Source: G963667915 sp965197385
GTDB taxonomy: Bacteria; Acidobacteriota; Vicinamibacteria; Vicinamibacterales; UBA823
Assembly (NCBI GenBank): GCA_965197385.1
Contig: CBDANA010000006.1
Span: 372,001 to 436,000 of the forward strand
Direction: 5' to 3'
DNA: 64,000 nucleotides
How positions within the stretch are numbered: the first letter of the stretch is position 1; every line of letters starts with the position of its first letter. Made by a program: the position numbers and the translations under genes. Positions 1 to 8,518 of the stretch are shown here, in pieces. The notes under the pieces are model-generated. The model did no database searches and was not told the DNA's origin. It saw nothing but the letters and a program-made list of their open reading frames with translations.

Positions 1-355
1 CGTGAGCGCGACGAGCGGACTCGGTGAAATCGAGCCGGAGATTCTGGACCTCGCCCGTCTCTCGGGGGGCACCGAGCTGCGCATCTTCCGGAAGGTCCGG
101 CTGATGCACGCGCTCCCCTACCTCACCGACGCCACGAAGGTGGCCTTTCCGCTGGCGCTCGTCGGCTCGGTCGTCGGCGAGTTCATCGGCGGCAACCGGG
201 GTGTCGGCTACCTGATCCTCTCCGCACAGTTCAATCTGGATACGCCACTCGTCTTTGCCTGTCTGCTGGCGATCACGATCTTCACGAGCCTCGGGATCGG
301 CCTCGTCGCGATCGTGGAGGAACTGACCCTGGGATGGCGCCCGTCACGGCGGTAG
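1..355 (+). CDS. ABC transporter permease, SsuC/TauC type (3' part)
   Basis: The gene enters from the left edge, so only its C-terminal 117 or so residues are visible. They read as the inner-membrane permease of a nitrate/sulfonate/taurine-type ABC importer: an EAA-like loop (ARLSGGTELRIFRKVRL) followed by hydrophobic segments (ALPYLTDATKVAFPLALVGS, and a last helix near ITIFTSLGIGLVAI) and a short basic tail. An NMT1-like binding protein lies just downstream on the other strand and could serve the same importer, which is inference. The true start is outside the window. Confidence 0.85.
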   Translation, partial: VSATSGLGEIEPEILDLARLSGGTELRIFRKVRLMHALPYLTDATKVAFPLALVGSVVGEFIGGNRGVGYLILSAQFNLDTPLVFACLLAITIFTSLGIGLVAIVEELTLGWRPSRR

Positions 356-424
356 GCCATCCCACGGCGATGTCCCAGGCGGCCGTCGAATCAATCGCTG
401 ACGTGGGTGCCGCCGGACTGCTAA

Positions 425-1414
425 CTAGCGGACGGGCATAAAGCCGTCGGCGAAGAGATCGTCTGGCCCCAGCGGCCGCTCGAGCTCGAACGCTCGCTGC
501 ACGAAGTCGATGCTGTGCTGAAGGCGATCGTCGGTTGCCACACCGTAGCCGTGCTCACGCACCGACGGGGTGTCGATGGCGGAGAGCGACGCACGCCACT
601 GACTCAACGCCGTATCCCGCGTCAAGATCGGCACGTGCCGCACGAGGATCTCGGCCGCGCCCTCCGGGTCGTCGATGGCGTCGCGTACGGCCCTCGCCGT
701 TGCCGCCCCGAACGCCCGCACCTCGTCGGGACTCGACGCAATCCGGTTGCCACTCGTGAGCAGGAAGTACCCGTAGATGCCGTACCCCCACTCGGCGAAC
801 GACGCGAAGTGGACGGTCCGACCGCGCGGCTCCGCCACGCGCCGAAGTGCTGGCACGTCACTGTCGATCGAGGCTGTGACGAGATCGGCCCGACCGGTGA
901 GCAGCAGGGCAAAGTAGATGCTCGGGTCGGCCGCCAGCCACTGGAGCCCCGACGGGTCGAGACGATGCTGGCTGAAGAGAATCGGCAGGGTGACCCGTGC
1001 GCTGTCGGTCAGCGCGGCCGCGACCGTCTTCCCGACGATTGCCTGCGGTGTCGGGTACGGCGCCAGCGACGCCAGCCCGCTCGTCGTCTCGTCCATGAAG
1101 ACGCCGAACGCCCTGACATCGGCCCCGTGCCCCACCGCTTGAACCACCGCGGAGGCCTCCGCGATGCCGAAGTCGGCCTGGCCGCTTTCCAGGGCGGAGA
1201 CCACGAACGTGCTCCCGGTCGCCGGCACGATCGATAGGTCGAAGCCGGCCTCCCGGTAGTATCCCTTCTCCAGGCCGACGAAGAACGGCGCGTGGCGCCC
1301 GATGAAGACGTAGTTGGTGATGAACGTGATGGGCGTGAGCGATGCTTGGCCGAAGCCGGCGGTGACCGCGAGCACTCCGACGGCAAGGGTGACGGCAGCG
1401 ACGACACGACTCAC
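425..1414 (-). CDS. NMT1/THI5-like ABC transporter substrate-binding protein
   Basis: About 329 residues. A signal peptide (SRVVAAVTLAVGVLAVTAG, cleavage near FGQA) is followed by the NMT1/SsuA fold: NYVFIGRHAPFFVGLEKGYY, GFDLSIV, then ESGQADFGIAEAS. It should capture a small organic ligand in the periplasm for the SsuC-like permease type encoded next door. I chose the GTG at 1414 because it overlaps the UbiD stop codon as GTGA, which implies translational coupling to the decarboxylase, and because it directly precedes the signal peptide. A longer frame upstream runs inside ubiD and is an artefact. The ligand is unknown; coupling to UbiD suggests an aromatic or unsaturated acid or its precursor. 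Confidence 0.85.
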   Translation of the reverse strand: MSRVVAAVTLAVGVLAVTAGFGQASLTPITFITNYVFIGRHAPFFVGLEKGYYREAGFDLSIVPATGSTFVVSALESGQADFGIAEASAVVQAVGHGADVRAFGVFMDETTSGLASLAPYPTPQAIVGKTVAAALTDSARVTLPILFSQHRLDPSGLQWLAADPSIYFALLLTGRADLVTASIDSDVPALRRVAEPRGRTVHFASFAEWGYGIYGYFLLTSGNRIASSPDEVRAFGAATARAVRDAIDDPEGAAEILVRHVPILTRDTALSQWRASLSAIDTPSVREHGYGVATDDRLQHSIDFVQRAFELERPLGPDDLFADGFMPVR

Positions 1415-2793
1415 GAGAGGTACGTCTCCAGGTCGAGCTCTGCCCACAGCACCCGCGGCGGTTCCGCCACCTCCGGAAATGCCGGATCGAGCGGCTTGGT
1501 CGCATCCACGCCCAGCCGGGTGCTCAGCAGCTTCGGCCCGGCCCCGTCGGCATGCCAGGGGGGATAGCCGGTCGGGTCCACGCGCGAGATGTACGAGCCG
1601 GGCACGGTGAACATCGAGCGGTCGGCCTGTGTGCGGGTCATCATCGCCCACAGCACCTTGCCGTCGTCGTTGATGTCGATGTCCTCATCGACGACGATCG
1701 CGCATTTGAACCGGTAGGCCCCAAGCGCCGCGAGCGCCGTGTTGACCCCCTGCCCTTCTATCCCCTTGGCGATCTGCACGTAGACCAGATTCCCCGATCC
1801 GCAGACGGGCACGTTGATCGCCCGCACCTCCGGTACAAGCTGTTGGAGCTGGGCGAGCACGACACCCTCCATGCCCAGCGAAAACAGCACGACGTGCTCC
1901 GGCCCCACGTTGAAGAGGTCGTGGAACATCGCGTCGCGGCGTCGAGTGATTGCCGTGACCTCGAAGACACGCGCCGGCTTTCGCGGCGCGTAGTACAGCC
2001 AGTAGTCACCGAACGGCCCGTCGTCCGCCCATTGATCGGTGCGAATCCGCCCCTCGATCACGATCTCGGCGTCGGCCGGAACGGGCACGTCGATGGTCTC
2101 GGCTGCCACGACGTCGACCGGCTCGCCCAGCAGCGCCCCCATCGTCTCGAGCTCGGACGCGCCGCGCGCGCCCCGGCGCTGCGAGGCCATGCCGAGCGCC
2201 GGGTGATGGCCGATGACGATGGCCGCCTCGACGTGCTCGCCGCGCCGCTCGGCGTCGCGGGTGATCTCGGCCCCGTGACAGAGTGGCGCCATGTTCACCG
2301 TCAGGGAGGTGGGCGACAGCGCCAGGTGCCGGTAGATCCCGGCGTTCAGCGCGCCCGACCCCGGATCGCGCATGATCGTGACACCCGCCGTGATGTACGG
2401 GCCGCCGTCCTTCTCGCAATGGGTCACGAGCGGCAGCGTGCCCAGGTTCGCCTCGCCCTGTGTGACGACGACCTCCTTCACGGGCCCGGTCGTGACGCCG
2501 CGCGTCGGCTGGCCGCCCTCCTGCGCGGCGGCGAACCGCGCGACGACATTCTCCGGAGAAGTCTCCAACCCGATCGCCAAGTGCCGCTTGCTCGCAAACA
2601 GGTTCGTCACGACCGGCAGCGACGCGCCGGCGACCTCCTCGAACACGATGACCGGCAGGCGACCATCAACTTCGAAGCGTCGCTGCACGGCCGACAGCTC
2701 CCACCGCGGGCTCACCTGCCGCGGAACCCGGGCCAGCAACTCGGGGGCCTGCGTGTGGAGGGTCTCCAGAAAATGACGTAGATCCTTGGACAC
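1411..2793 (-). CDS. UbiD family (de)carboxylase
   Basis: 460 residues, the usual length for UbiD-type prenylated-FMN decarboxylases, which reversibly decarboxylate aromatic or alpha,beta-unsaturated acids. Family landmarks are RHFLETL at the N-terminus, LPVVTNLFASKRHLAIGL, NAGIYRHLALSPTSLTVNMA, ADDGPFGDYWLYYAPRKP, and near the end ILWAMMTRTQADRSM-like sequence (VLWAMMTRTQADRSM). The usual Glu of the GPFGE motif reads Asp here. The gene lies between an EgtB/SenA-like gene (65 bp upstream) and a binding-protein gene that overlaps its stop, so the three probably form one leftward operon. The substrate cannot be told from sequence. Confidence 0.9.
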   Translation of the reverse strand: MSKDLRHFLETLHTQAPELLARVPRQVSPRWELSAVQRRFEVDGRLPVIVFEEVAGASLPVVTNLFASKRHLAIGLETSPENVVARFAAAQEGGQPTRGVTTGPVKEVVVTQGEANLGTLPLVTHCEKDGGPYITAGVTIMRDPGSGALNAGIYRHLALSPTSLTVNMAPLCHGAEITRDAERRGEHVEAAIVIGHHPALGMASQRRGARGASELETMGALLGEPVDVVAAETIDVPVPADAEIVIEGRIRTDQWADDGPFGDYWLYYAPRKPARVFEVTAITRRRDAMFHDLFNVGPEHVVLFSLGMEGVVLAQLQQLVPEVRAINVPVCGSGNLVYVQIAKGIEGQGVNTALAALGAYRFKCAIVVDEDIDINDDGKVLWAMMTRTQADRSMFTVPGSYISRVDPTGYPPWHADGAGPKLLSTRLGVDATKPLDPAFPEVAEPPRVLWAELDLETYLS

Positions 2794-2857
2794 GACGATG
2801 GCTCGTTGTTGCGCTCAGCGCTTAGCGCGTGGCTCGCGGTGCATCCTGTTGACGTGA

Positions 2858-4141
2858 CTACAGCGCGCACGTCCGGAACCCGGCGACGATGTTCCTGCGG
2901 TGACGGATGAAAAAATTCCGCCAAGTGTCGCGAATCATACCCGATCGGGTGGTCCACCCGCCCCCCCGCAGGACCGGTTTCTGACCGAAGTAGGGCTGCG
3001 AGTACTCTTTGTAGGGGTCGGGAACGAATCCCGGGTAGGGTTCGAGATAGCTGTCGGTCCATTCCCACACATTTCCGAGCATCTGCCGGCAGCCGAACGG
3101 GCTGTCGCCCGCCGGAAAGGCCCGCACGTCGACTGGACCCCCGTGGCAATAATCCAGATTGGCCCGCTCGGGCGTCGGCGGCGTCTCGCCCCACGGGAAG
3201 CGATGCTTGTCCGGCCCGCTCGCCGCGTACTCCCACTCCGCTTCGGTGGGTAGGCGCCGCCCCGCCCAGGCGCAGTACGCGTTCGCTTCATACAAGTTCA
3301 CGTGGACGACGGGATGCCAGAGATCGAGCGGAAGGTGTTGATCGAACGACGCCTGGAACCACCGTCCATCCCGTTTCGACCAGAACCGCGGATGTTCGGC
3401 GCCTTGCCGGCGACGCCATTCCCAACCGTGCTTTCCCCAGTATTTCCTGGTGACGTACCCATCGCGTTCCACGAATTCGGCGAACTCGGCATTCGTCACC
3501 GGCGTGTTCGCGATCCGAAACGGCTCGATCTCCACCAGATGCGCCCACTTCTCATTGTCGAAGACGAACGGCTCGTCCTGCGGCGCGCCGAGTGAGAACG
3601 ATGCGCCGGGAACCTCGACGTCGCGCCGGGGGTAGGCCGAGTCGACCTCGACCGTGCCGCGTGCCACGTTCGGAAATACCGGCCGGCGGTATCCCAACGT
3701 CTGGCACAGCATGGCCAGATTCTCGGAGTGCATGTACTCATGCTGCGTGACGTGGCGATAGAAGTAGGCCTCCTGCCGCGTCGGCTCTCTCTCTGTCAGT
3801 CGGCGGACGCAACGATCCAGAACCGTCCGAAGGTAGTCCAGCGTCTCCGCGCGTGACGGAAACTCGTGGTCCCAGCGCTGTTTGTAGGAGACATGGAACG
3901 AGTCGTACGTCGAATCACCCTGTTCCAGAATCGGTTGTTCTCCATACAGATTCCGGAGGATCCAATATTCCTGGAACCAGCCCACGTGCCCGATTTCCCA
4001 GATGGGTGGTTCCAGGAAATGCTCCTGGGGGCCCAGCATCTGGTCGTCGGCCAACTCGGCGAACAGCGCGAGCTCCACCTGGCGGGCCCCCCGGAGGTCC
4101 TCGATCAGGTCGTCAGCGATCGTTCGGGTCTGTGTCCCCAT
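2858..4141 (-). CDS. EgtB/SenA-like nonheme iron enzyme (DinB + FGE-sulfatase domains)
   Basis: 427 residues. The N-terminal DinB-like domain (about 10-150) carries IWEIGHVGWFQE and the HX3HXE iron motif HEYMHSE, giving three histidine ligands at about 52, 134 and 138. The C-terminal formylglycine-generating-enzyme-like domain (about 175-425) shows NTPVTNAEFAEF, RLPTEAEWEYAA, GNVWEWT and ends GFRTC. Members join sulfur or selenium donors to trimethylhistidine-type substrates (ergothioneine, selenoneine). The GHVGWFQE wording is closer to what I recall of SenA/EgtB-like branches than to classical EgtB (KWHLAHTTWFFE), but this is from memory. No EgtD-like methyltransferase or SenB is in the window, so the exact reaction is open. 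It lies upstream of ubiD in the same direction. Confidence 0.88.
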   Translation of the reverse strand: MGTQTRTIADDLIEDLRGARQVELALFAELADDQMLGPQEHFLEPPIWEIGHVGWFQEYWILRNLYGEQPILEQGDSTYDSFHVSYKQRWDHEFPSRAETLDYLRTVLDRCVRRLTEREPTRQEAYFYRHVTQHEYMHSENLAMLCQTLGYRRPVFPNVARGTVEVDSAYPRRDVEVPGASFSLGAPQDEPFVFDNEKWAHLVEIEPFRIANTPVTNAEFAEFVERDGYVTRKYWGKHGWEWRRRQGAEHPRFWSKRDGRWFQASFDQHLPLDLWHPVVHVNLYEANAYCAWAGRRLPTEAEWEYAASGPDKHRFPWGETPPTPERANLDYCHGGPVDVRAFPAGDSPFGCRQMLGNVWEWTDSYLEPYPGFVPDPYKEYSQPYFGQKPVLRGGGWTTRSGMIRDTWRNFFIRHRRNIVAGFRTCAL

Positions 4142-4185
4142 GGCGCGCGCTATAGTACGAAAAAAAAGGAATCAGGACCACCTAG

Positions 4186-4450
4186 AACCAATCCGCGGCC
4201 GGCAGTCTGGCGGAAGGGCTGGACGAAACCCTGATGCTGCATCGCCTCGGGCTGTACGGGGTGCTGGGCCGGTCGTTGAAGACGACGAACTGTCTCGAGT
4301 CCATCAATGCGCTCGTCGAGGAACGCTGTGCGAAGGTCGATCACTGGCAGAACTCGAGCCAACGGCACCGTTGGCTGGCAACCGCGCTCCTGGACATCGA
4401 ACCGCGCTTGCGGAAGGTGATGGGCTACCGTTACCTGCTCGCGCTCCGGC
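4186..4450 (+). pseudogene. IS256-family transposase C-terminal fragment
   Basis: An open frame reads SLAEGLDETLMLHRLGLYG, then LKTTNCLESINALVEERCAK and HWQNSSQRHRWLATALLDIE. This is the conserved C-terminal part of IS256/Mutator-type transposases. The N-terminal two thirds with the first catalytic residues are absent, a TAG lies just upstream at 4183, and the frame breaks after YRYLLALR. It is a scar between the EgtB/SenA-like gene and a cut membrane-protein gene. Confidence 0.75.
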
Positions 4451-4808
4451 ACCACCACGAGAGCCGGCGAGAGAAAGGTGGCGAACAGGCGGAGCGGTGC
4501 GAGGCGGATGTACGCGACACCCGTGGCCGCGCCGCAGCCTGCCGCCAACGCCAGCGAGAGGCCGGGGTGCCAGCCGCCAAGAGGTTTGAGCGCCGCGAGC
4601 GCGACGGCCGCAGTGAGGCTGCCGACCATGATCCCGGCGGTGTCCGACTGCCATCTGGGTGCCAGCCGGCCGGCGATCCAGAGCGCAAACGCAGCGAGGG
4701 TGGGTCCGGCCAAGCAACAGAGCAGTACGAAGCCCACCAGGTTGGCCGGCCTGGTGTCGTGGGCGACGAAGAACTCGGGACTGCCCCGCAGGACGTCGAA
4801 GAGCGGCT
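4450..4808 (-). pseudogene. Membrane protein fragment cut at both ends
   Basis: Reading leftward, QPLFDVLRGSPEFFVAH is followed by hydrophobic stretches (VGFVLLCCLAGPTLAAFALW, SLTAAVALAALK, LSLALAAGCGAATGVAYI, FATFLSPALVVVP). It resembles the membrane-anchored start of alkaline-phosphatase/sulfatase-superfamily proteins, but I am not certain. Its 5' side ends where the truncated IS110 begins (4811) and its 3' side where the IS256 remnant ends (4450), so it is an internal slice of a lost gene. Confidence 0.5.
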
Positions 4809-4810
4809 GC

Positions 4811-5757
4811 GCCGAGCGTCACGGCCGCATCGCCGCGTTCGGCATCGAGGGCACCGGCAGCTACGGGGCGGGACTCACTCGCGCGGTCCGGCGAGCCGGG
4901 CACCAGGTGCTCGAAGTGAACCGAGGCGACCGGCGCACACGTCGAATCGCCGGGAAGTCCGACCCCGTGGATGCCGAGACCGCCGCGCGGTCGGTTCTGG
5001 CGGGCCAATCGACCGCCATCCCGAAGACCGCGGACGGAGCGGTCGAGATGATGCGCCACCTCAAAGTCGCGCGCCGGACGGCGGTCAAAGCCCGCACCTC
5101 GGCGATGATCACGCTGAAGCAGATCGTCGTCACCGCGCCGCCCGCGCTGCGAGAGACCCTCAACCCGCTCGCCGACCAGGCGCTCCTCAAACGCTGCCGC
5201 GGATGGCGCTGCGGCACGATCGATACGCCGACCGCCTCGGCGAAACATACCCTCCGGGCGCTCGCCCGTCGCTGGTTCGCTCTCTCCGTCGAAATCGTGG
5301 ACCACGACCGTCACGTGAGTCGACTCACCACCCAGACCTCACCGACGCTGCGTGAGGGCTTCGGCATCGGTGCCGACACCGCCGCCGAACTGCTGATCAT
5401 CTTTGGCGACACCCCCGATCGGATTCATTCTGAAGCCGCCTTCGCCAAGCTTTGCGGGGCCTGCCCCATCCCGGCTTCGTCCGGGATGACGACGGGGCGC
5501 CACCGCCTCTACCGCGGCGGTCATCGCCAGGCCAACGCCGCGCTCCACCGGGCCGTCATCGTGCGGATGCGGTTCCACACACCAACCCTCAACTACGTCG
5601 AACGACGCACCGCTGAAGGGCGGCCCAAACGGGAGATCATCCGCTGTCTTAAACGCTTTCTCGCCCGCGAGATCTTTCAGCGCGTGATGGCAGACTACCG
5701 AGCGCGCCAAGCCGCAGACTTGGCGGCCTGAACGACCGTCTTGACATATAGGGGCGT
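4811..5757 (+). mobile_element. IS110-family element, 5'-truncated copy
   Basis: From 4811 this is nearly identical (one difference noticed, near 5455) to the complete IS110 element at 46698-47818. The frame to 5731 starts at ERHGRIAAFGIEGTGSYG, so the first ~55 residues, with the first catalytic Asp of the RuvC-like domain, are missing, and the element cannot make an active recombinase. The 3' end (TTGACATATAGGGGCGTCAA) is intact. Near-identity to the other copy means recent spread. The truncation joins a membrane-protein fragment on the left to an E2 fragment on the right, so it probably marks a deletion. Confidence 0.9.
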
Positions 5758-5759
5758 CA

Positions 5760-6263
5760 AGGCCGTTCCGGACGCTGAACGCGTCGGTCATTGGTCACGG
5801 CGACGAACTCGTGCTGAAGCCGGCCGTGAATCTCGGCGTGGCGGTCGCGCTGCCCGATTCGGGTGACCTGATCGTGCCGGTGATCCGTGAGGCCGATGGG
5901 TTGTCGCTGGCCGGGTTCGCGAGGGCGATCAAGGACCTGGCGACGCGCGCGCGCGCGCGCCGGCTCAGGCCGGAGGACGTACAGGACGGCACGTTCACGC
6001 TGACGAACCCGGGCATCTTCGGCGGCCTGACCGGGACACCGATCCTGAATCAGCCCGAGGTGGCGATTCTCGGTCTCGGCGCCGTCACGAAGCGGCCGGT
6101 CGTCGTGGACGACGCGATCGCCATCAAGCCGATCATGCTGATGTCGCTCACCTTCGACCATCGCGCGGCGGACGGCATGATCGCCTTCCAGTACCTCGCC
6201 CGCGTTCGTGAGCACCTCGAGGTCCTGCCTCCCGATCTCGACCCGCGGCGTTCGGGCTGTTAA
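5760..6263 (+). pseudogene. 2-oxoacid dehydrogenase E2 acyltransferase, C-terminal fragment
   Basis: The frame reads RFPTLNASVIG, VNLGVAVALPDSGDLIVPVI, TLTNPGIFGGLTGTPILNQP and the catalytic box FDHRAADG (HxxxDG). This is the end of the catalytic domain of lipoyl-dependent acyltransferases (pyruvate or branched-chain 2-oxoacid dehydrogenase E2). The lipoyl and peripheral-subunit-binding domains and the first half of the catalytic domain are missing. The sequence starts immediately at the IS110 3' end, so the insertion or a deletion next to it removed the rest. Confidence 0.85.
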
Positions 6264-6305
6264 GGCCGGTCGCCGGGACGGCGGCGCATCGCCGCACGGG
6301 TCGGC

Positions 6306-6767
6306 CTACAACCCCGGCAAGATCGGGCGCGCGGCGGTCGAGAACGGCCAGGGCGAGCCGGCGACGATCAGCAGCATCGCGATGCCGAAAAAGATCAATG
6401 CGGCGCGATGTTTGGCCTTTGGCTCCGACGCCTTACGGACGCGTGCGACGCCGATGTGCGCGAGGGCGAGCGCGGCGATCATCATCGTCGGATGCTCGAC
6501 CAGCCAGAAGCGCGTCACGGAGTTCCCCATCGCGCTCCCCATGTTCTCGAAGGCCGACGTCGTGATCGTGCTGAAGAACAGATACATCAGGATGCCCAGG
6601 AGCATCTGAACGTCGAGCGAGATGGCGAACAGGCGGCCGAATGTTCCGTCGGTGTCCTCGAAGCTTCCCTTCGACATGCCGGTGAACGCGCGAAAGATGG
6701 CCACGAGGCCGAGAACGATCGTGGCCCAGCGGACCAGCGAGTGCAGTGTCAGCAGCAGAGTCAGCAT
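6306..6767 (-). CDS. Conserved four-helix membrane protein
   Basis: 153 residues with about four membrane helices: LTLLLTLHSLVRWATIVLGL, LDVQMLLGILMYLFF, MMIAALALAHIGVARV and AALIFFGIAMLLIVAGS. Conserved-looking polar positions (HSLVRW, GSFEDTDGTFGRLF, VEHPTMM) between helices recall small cytochrome-b-like or DUF-type inner-membrane proteins. I do not recognise a function. The start ATG at 6767 directly precedes the first helix. The gene is 65 bp downstream of the threonine-aldolase-like gene on the same strand, so the two may be cotranscribed. Confidence 0.75.
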   Translation of the reverse strand: MLTLLLTLHSLVRWATIVLGLVAIFRAFTGMSKGSFEDTDGTFGRLFAISLDVQMLLGILMYLFFSTITTSAFENMGSAMGNSVTRFWLVEHPTMMIAALALAHIGVARVRKASEPKAKHRAALIFFGIAMLLIVAGSPWPFSTAARPILPGL

Positions 6768-6832
6768 GGCAGAAGAATATAGGAGATAGGAGATTAGGAG
6801 TTAGGAGGCGGGAGGCAGAATCCGGCTCACGC

Positions 6833-8011
6833 TCACGCGTCGACGGCCCGCATGAACCGGTCAGCCAGGTCCGACGCGGTCGTGCGGCCCCACGACTCGT
6901 TGACGGCGAGCCTGAAACCCGAGCCGTCGGCCAGCGGCGCCGGCAGGCGGACGCCCTGGTTCGCCAGCCTGTCCCGGAGCGCGGTCGGGTCCGCGCCCGA
7001 TACACGGAGCCAGAAGAGGTTCGTGCCAGACGGAATCGGTTCGATCGCAAATGCCTCGTGCCCGGCGACAAGCCGCTTCCATTCGTTCGACACGCGGACC
7101 GCTTGCGCGTAGCGTTCGGAAAACCCCTCGAAGTAGTGCAGCGCGATCGCCGCGAACGGCCACACCCGGGCGAGGCCGCCGCCGAACATCCGCCGCGTGT
7201 GGAACATCTCGTCGAGCAGCGCACGCGGGCCGGCCAAGATCGCGCCCGACAGCGCGTTGAAGTACTTGTAGAGCGAAACGTAGACCGTGTCGAACATCCG
7301 GGCGTACTCCGCGACGGACCGCCCCGTGAACCCGGCCTGCAGGAAGATCCGCGCGCCGTCGAGGTGCGTGCGGATCCCTTCCGCGCGCGCGAAGGCTGTG
7401 ATCCGGTCCATCTCGGCCTCATCGAACGCTTCGCCCGTCTTCCTTCGAACGGGCGACTCGATCGAGATGACCGAGACCGGTGTCGCCACCCGCCCGCTGG
7501 CGGTCCGGTCGAGCAGCGCCCGCACGTCGTCCAGCGTGAAGGTCGCGTGGCTTGGCGCCAGCGGAACCAGCTTGATGCTGCTCAGGGTCTGGAGGGTGTC
7601 GCCCGTGTCGTTGTACAGGTGGCTCTCGGCCTGGACGATCGCGCGGCTGGGTCCACCGGCGAGCGCGCGCACGGCCAGGTGGTTGGCCAGCGTGCCGGTC
7701 GGCATGAAGACGGCGCGCTCTTTGCCGAGCGCCGCGGCGAAGGCCTGCTCCAGCTCTTCCACGACGCCGCCGTTGGAGTAGGCATCCGCGGGGATCCCCT
7801 TGTCGTCGGCGAGTCGCCCCAGGAGCTTCACTACGTTGTCCGGCGTCAGGCCGAGGCCGTCGCCGGACAGCCTGATCATCTGCTCGGAGGCAGTTTGAAA
7901 CGCCGTGGCTGTAACGGTGGCCGCGGCGCCACTGGTGCCACGCGTCCCGAAGCCGAGTGTCGCACTTGCCGTGCCGAACTGAAGGAATCGCCGGCGATCG
8001 ATCGTGGTCAT
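6833..8011 (-). CDS. Threonine aldolase / beta-eliminating lyase family enzyme with Tat signal
   Basis: 392 residues. The start ATG at 8011 has GGGAG seven bases upstream and begins a twin-arginine signal (DRRRFLQFG followed by a small hydrophobic stretch). The body is fold-type I PLP enzyme of the L-threonine aldolase class: GVVEELEQAFAAALGKERAV, FMPTGTLANHLAVRAL, THLDGARIF, and the Schiff-base lysine in SLYKYFNALSGA. The family cleaves beta-hydroxy amino acids to glycine plus aldehyde. Export of such an enzyme is unusual and suggests a periplasmic role on amino acids or an altered substrate. A 28-residue in-frame extension upstream is less likely to be translated. Confidence 0.88.
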   Translation of the reverse strand: MTTIDRRRFLQFGTASATLGFGTRGTSGAAATVTATAFQTASEQMIRLSGDGLGLTPDNVVKLLGRLADDKGIPADAYSNGGVVEELEQAFAAALGKERAVFMPTGTLANHLAVRALAGGPSRAIVQAESHLYNDTGDTLQTLSSIKLVPLAPSHATFTLDDVRALLDRTASGRVATPVSVISIESPVRRKTGEAFDEAEMDRITAFARAEGIRTHLDGARIFLQAGFTGRSVAEYARMFDTVYVSLYKYFNALSGAILAGPRALLDEMFHTRRMFGGGLARVWPFAAIALHYFEGFSERYAQAVRVSNEWKRLVAGHEAFAIEPIPSGTNLFWLRVSGADPTALRDRLANQGVRLPAPLADGSGFRLAVNESWGRTTASDLADRFMRAVDA

Positions 8012-8192
8012 GAATTGCTCCCGTCTAACCTTAGGTCGAGGCAACGCGCGGATGAAATTATACCGAACCTGATCGCGGATCTTGCGATGGCTCACTCTTT
8101 CACTCGACGGTGTTTCTCCAACGAATGTGGGCGCTCAGCCTGAATCAGGCCGCTTCGCCGGTCGGCACGAGGCTCGCAATCACGGTGCTAGA

Positions 8193-8297
8193 ATGGCGCC
8201 TGTGAACGTGGTCAGACCGAGGGTGAGCTTCGCCGATTTGCAGCGGGCGCCCGAAGACGGGCGCCAGTACGAGCTGTACGACGGCGAGGTATTCGCC
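8193..8297 (+). pseudogene. Uma2-type (DUF820) endonuclease, N-terminal fragment
   Basis: The ATG at 8193 opens MAPVNVVRPRVSFADLQRAP, EDGRQYELYDGEVF. FADLQRAPEDGRQYELYDGEV is typical of the start of Uma2-family PD-(D/E)XK proteins (about 190 residues). After about 35 codons the similarity stops exactly where a repeat shared with 61655-61793 begins, so the gene was cut by that element. Confidence 0.6.
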
Positions 8298-8464
8298 GGG
8301 ATTTTCATTTTGCCCGTCCCGGATGGCACCGTTATACACCCGACCGCCGCCGCGCGCACGAATTTCTGTTCGTCGCACAATCGTCCAGCTCCAGAGACTG
8401 TCACTCAGCCCGCGCTGACGTGCGACCGACTGGAGCCGCTGTTTTCACGGCATTTCTCAGACAC
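8298..8464. repeat. Short dispersed element sharing both ends with 61655-61793
   Basis: The left end (GGGATTTTCATTTTG, then GGCACCGTTATACACC) and right end (TTTCTCAGACAC) recur, inverted, at 61655-61793; the middles differ in length and sequence. Matching termini with variable cores look like a non-autonomous or internally deleted mobile element. It interrupts the Uma2 gene here and abuts an outer-membrane protein gene in the other place. Confidence 0.5.
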
Positions 8465-8518
8465 TGGTCCACACGTGCGCCGTTTCTTCGCCGGAGTTCC
8501 TCGGGAAGCGGTCGCCCG

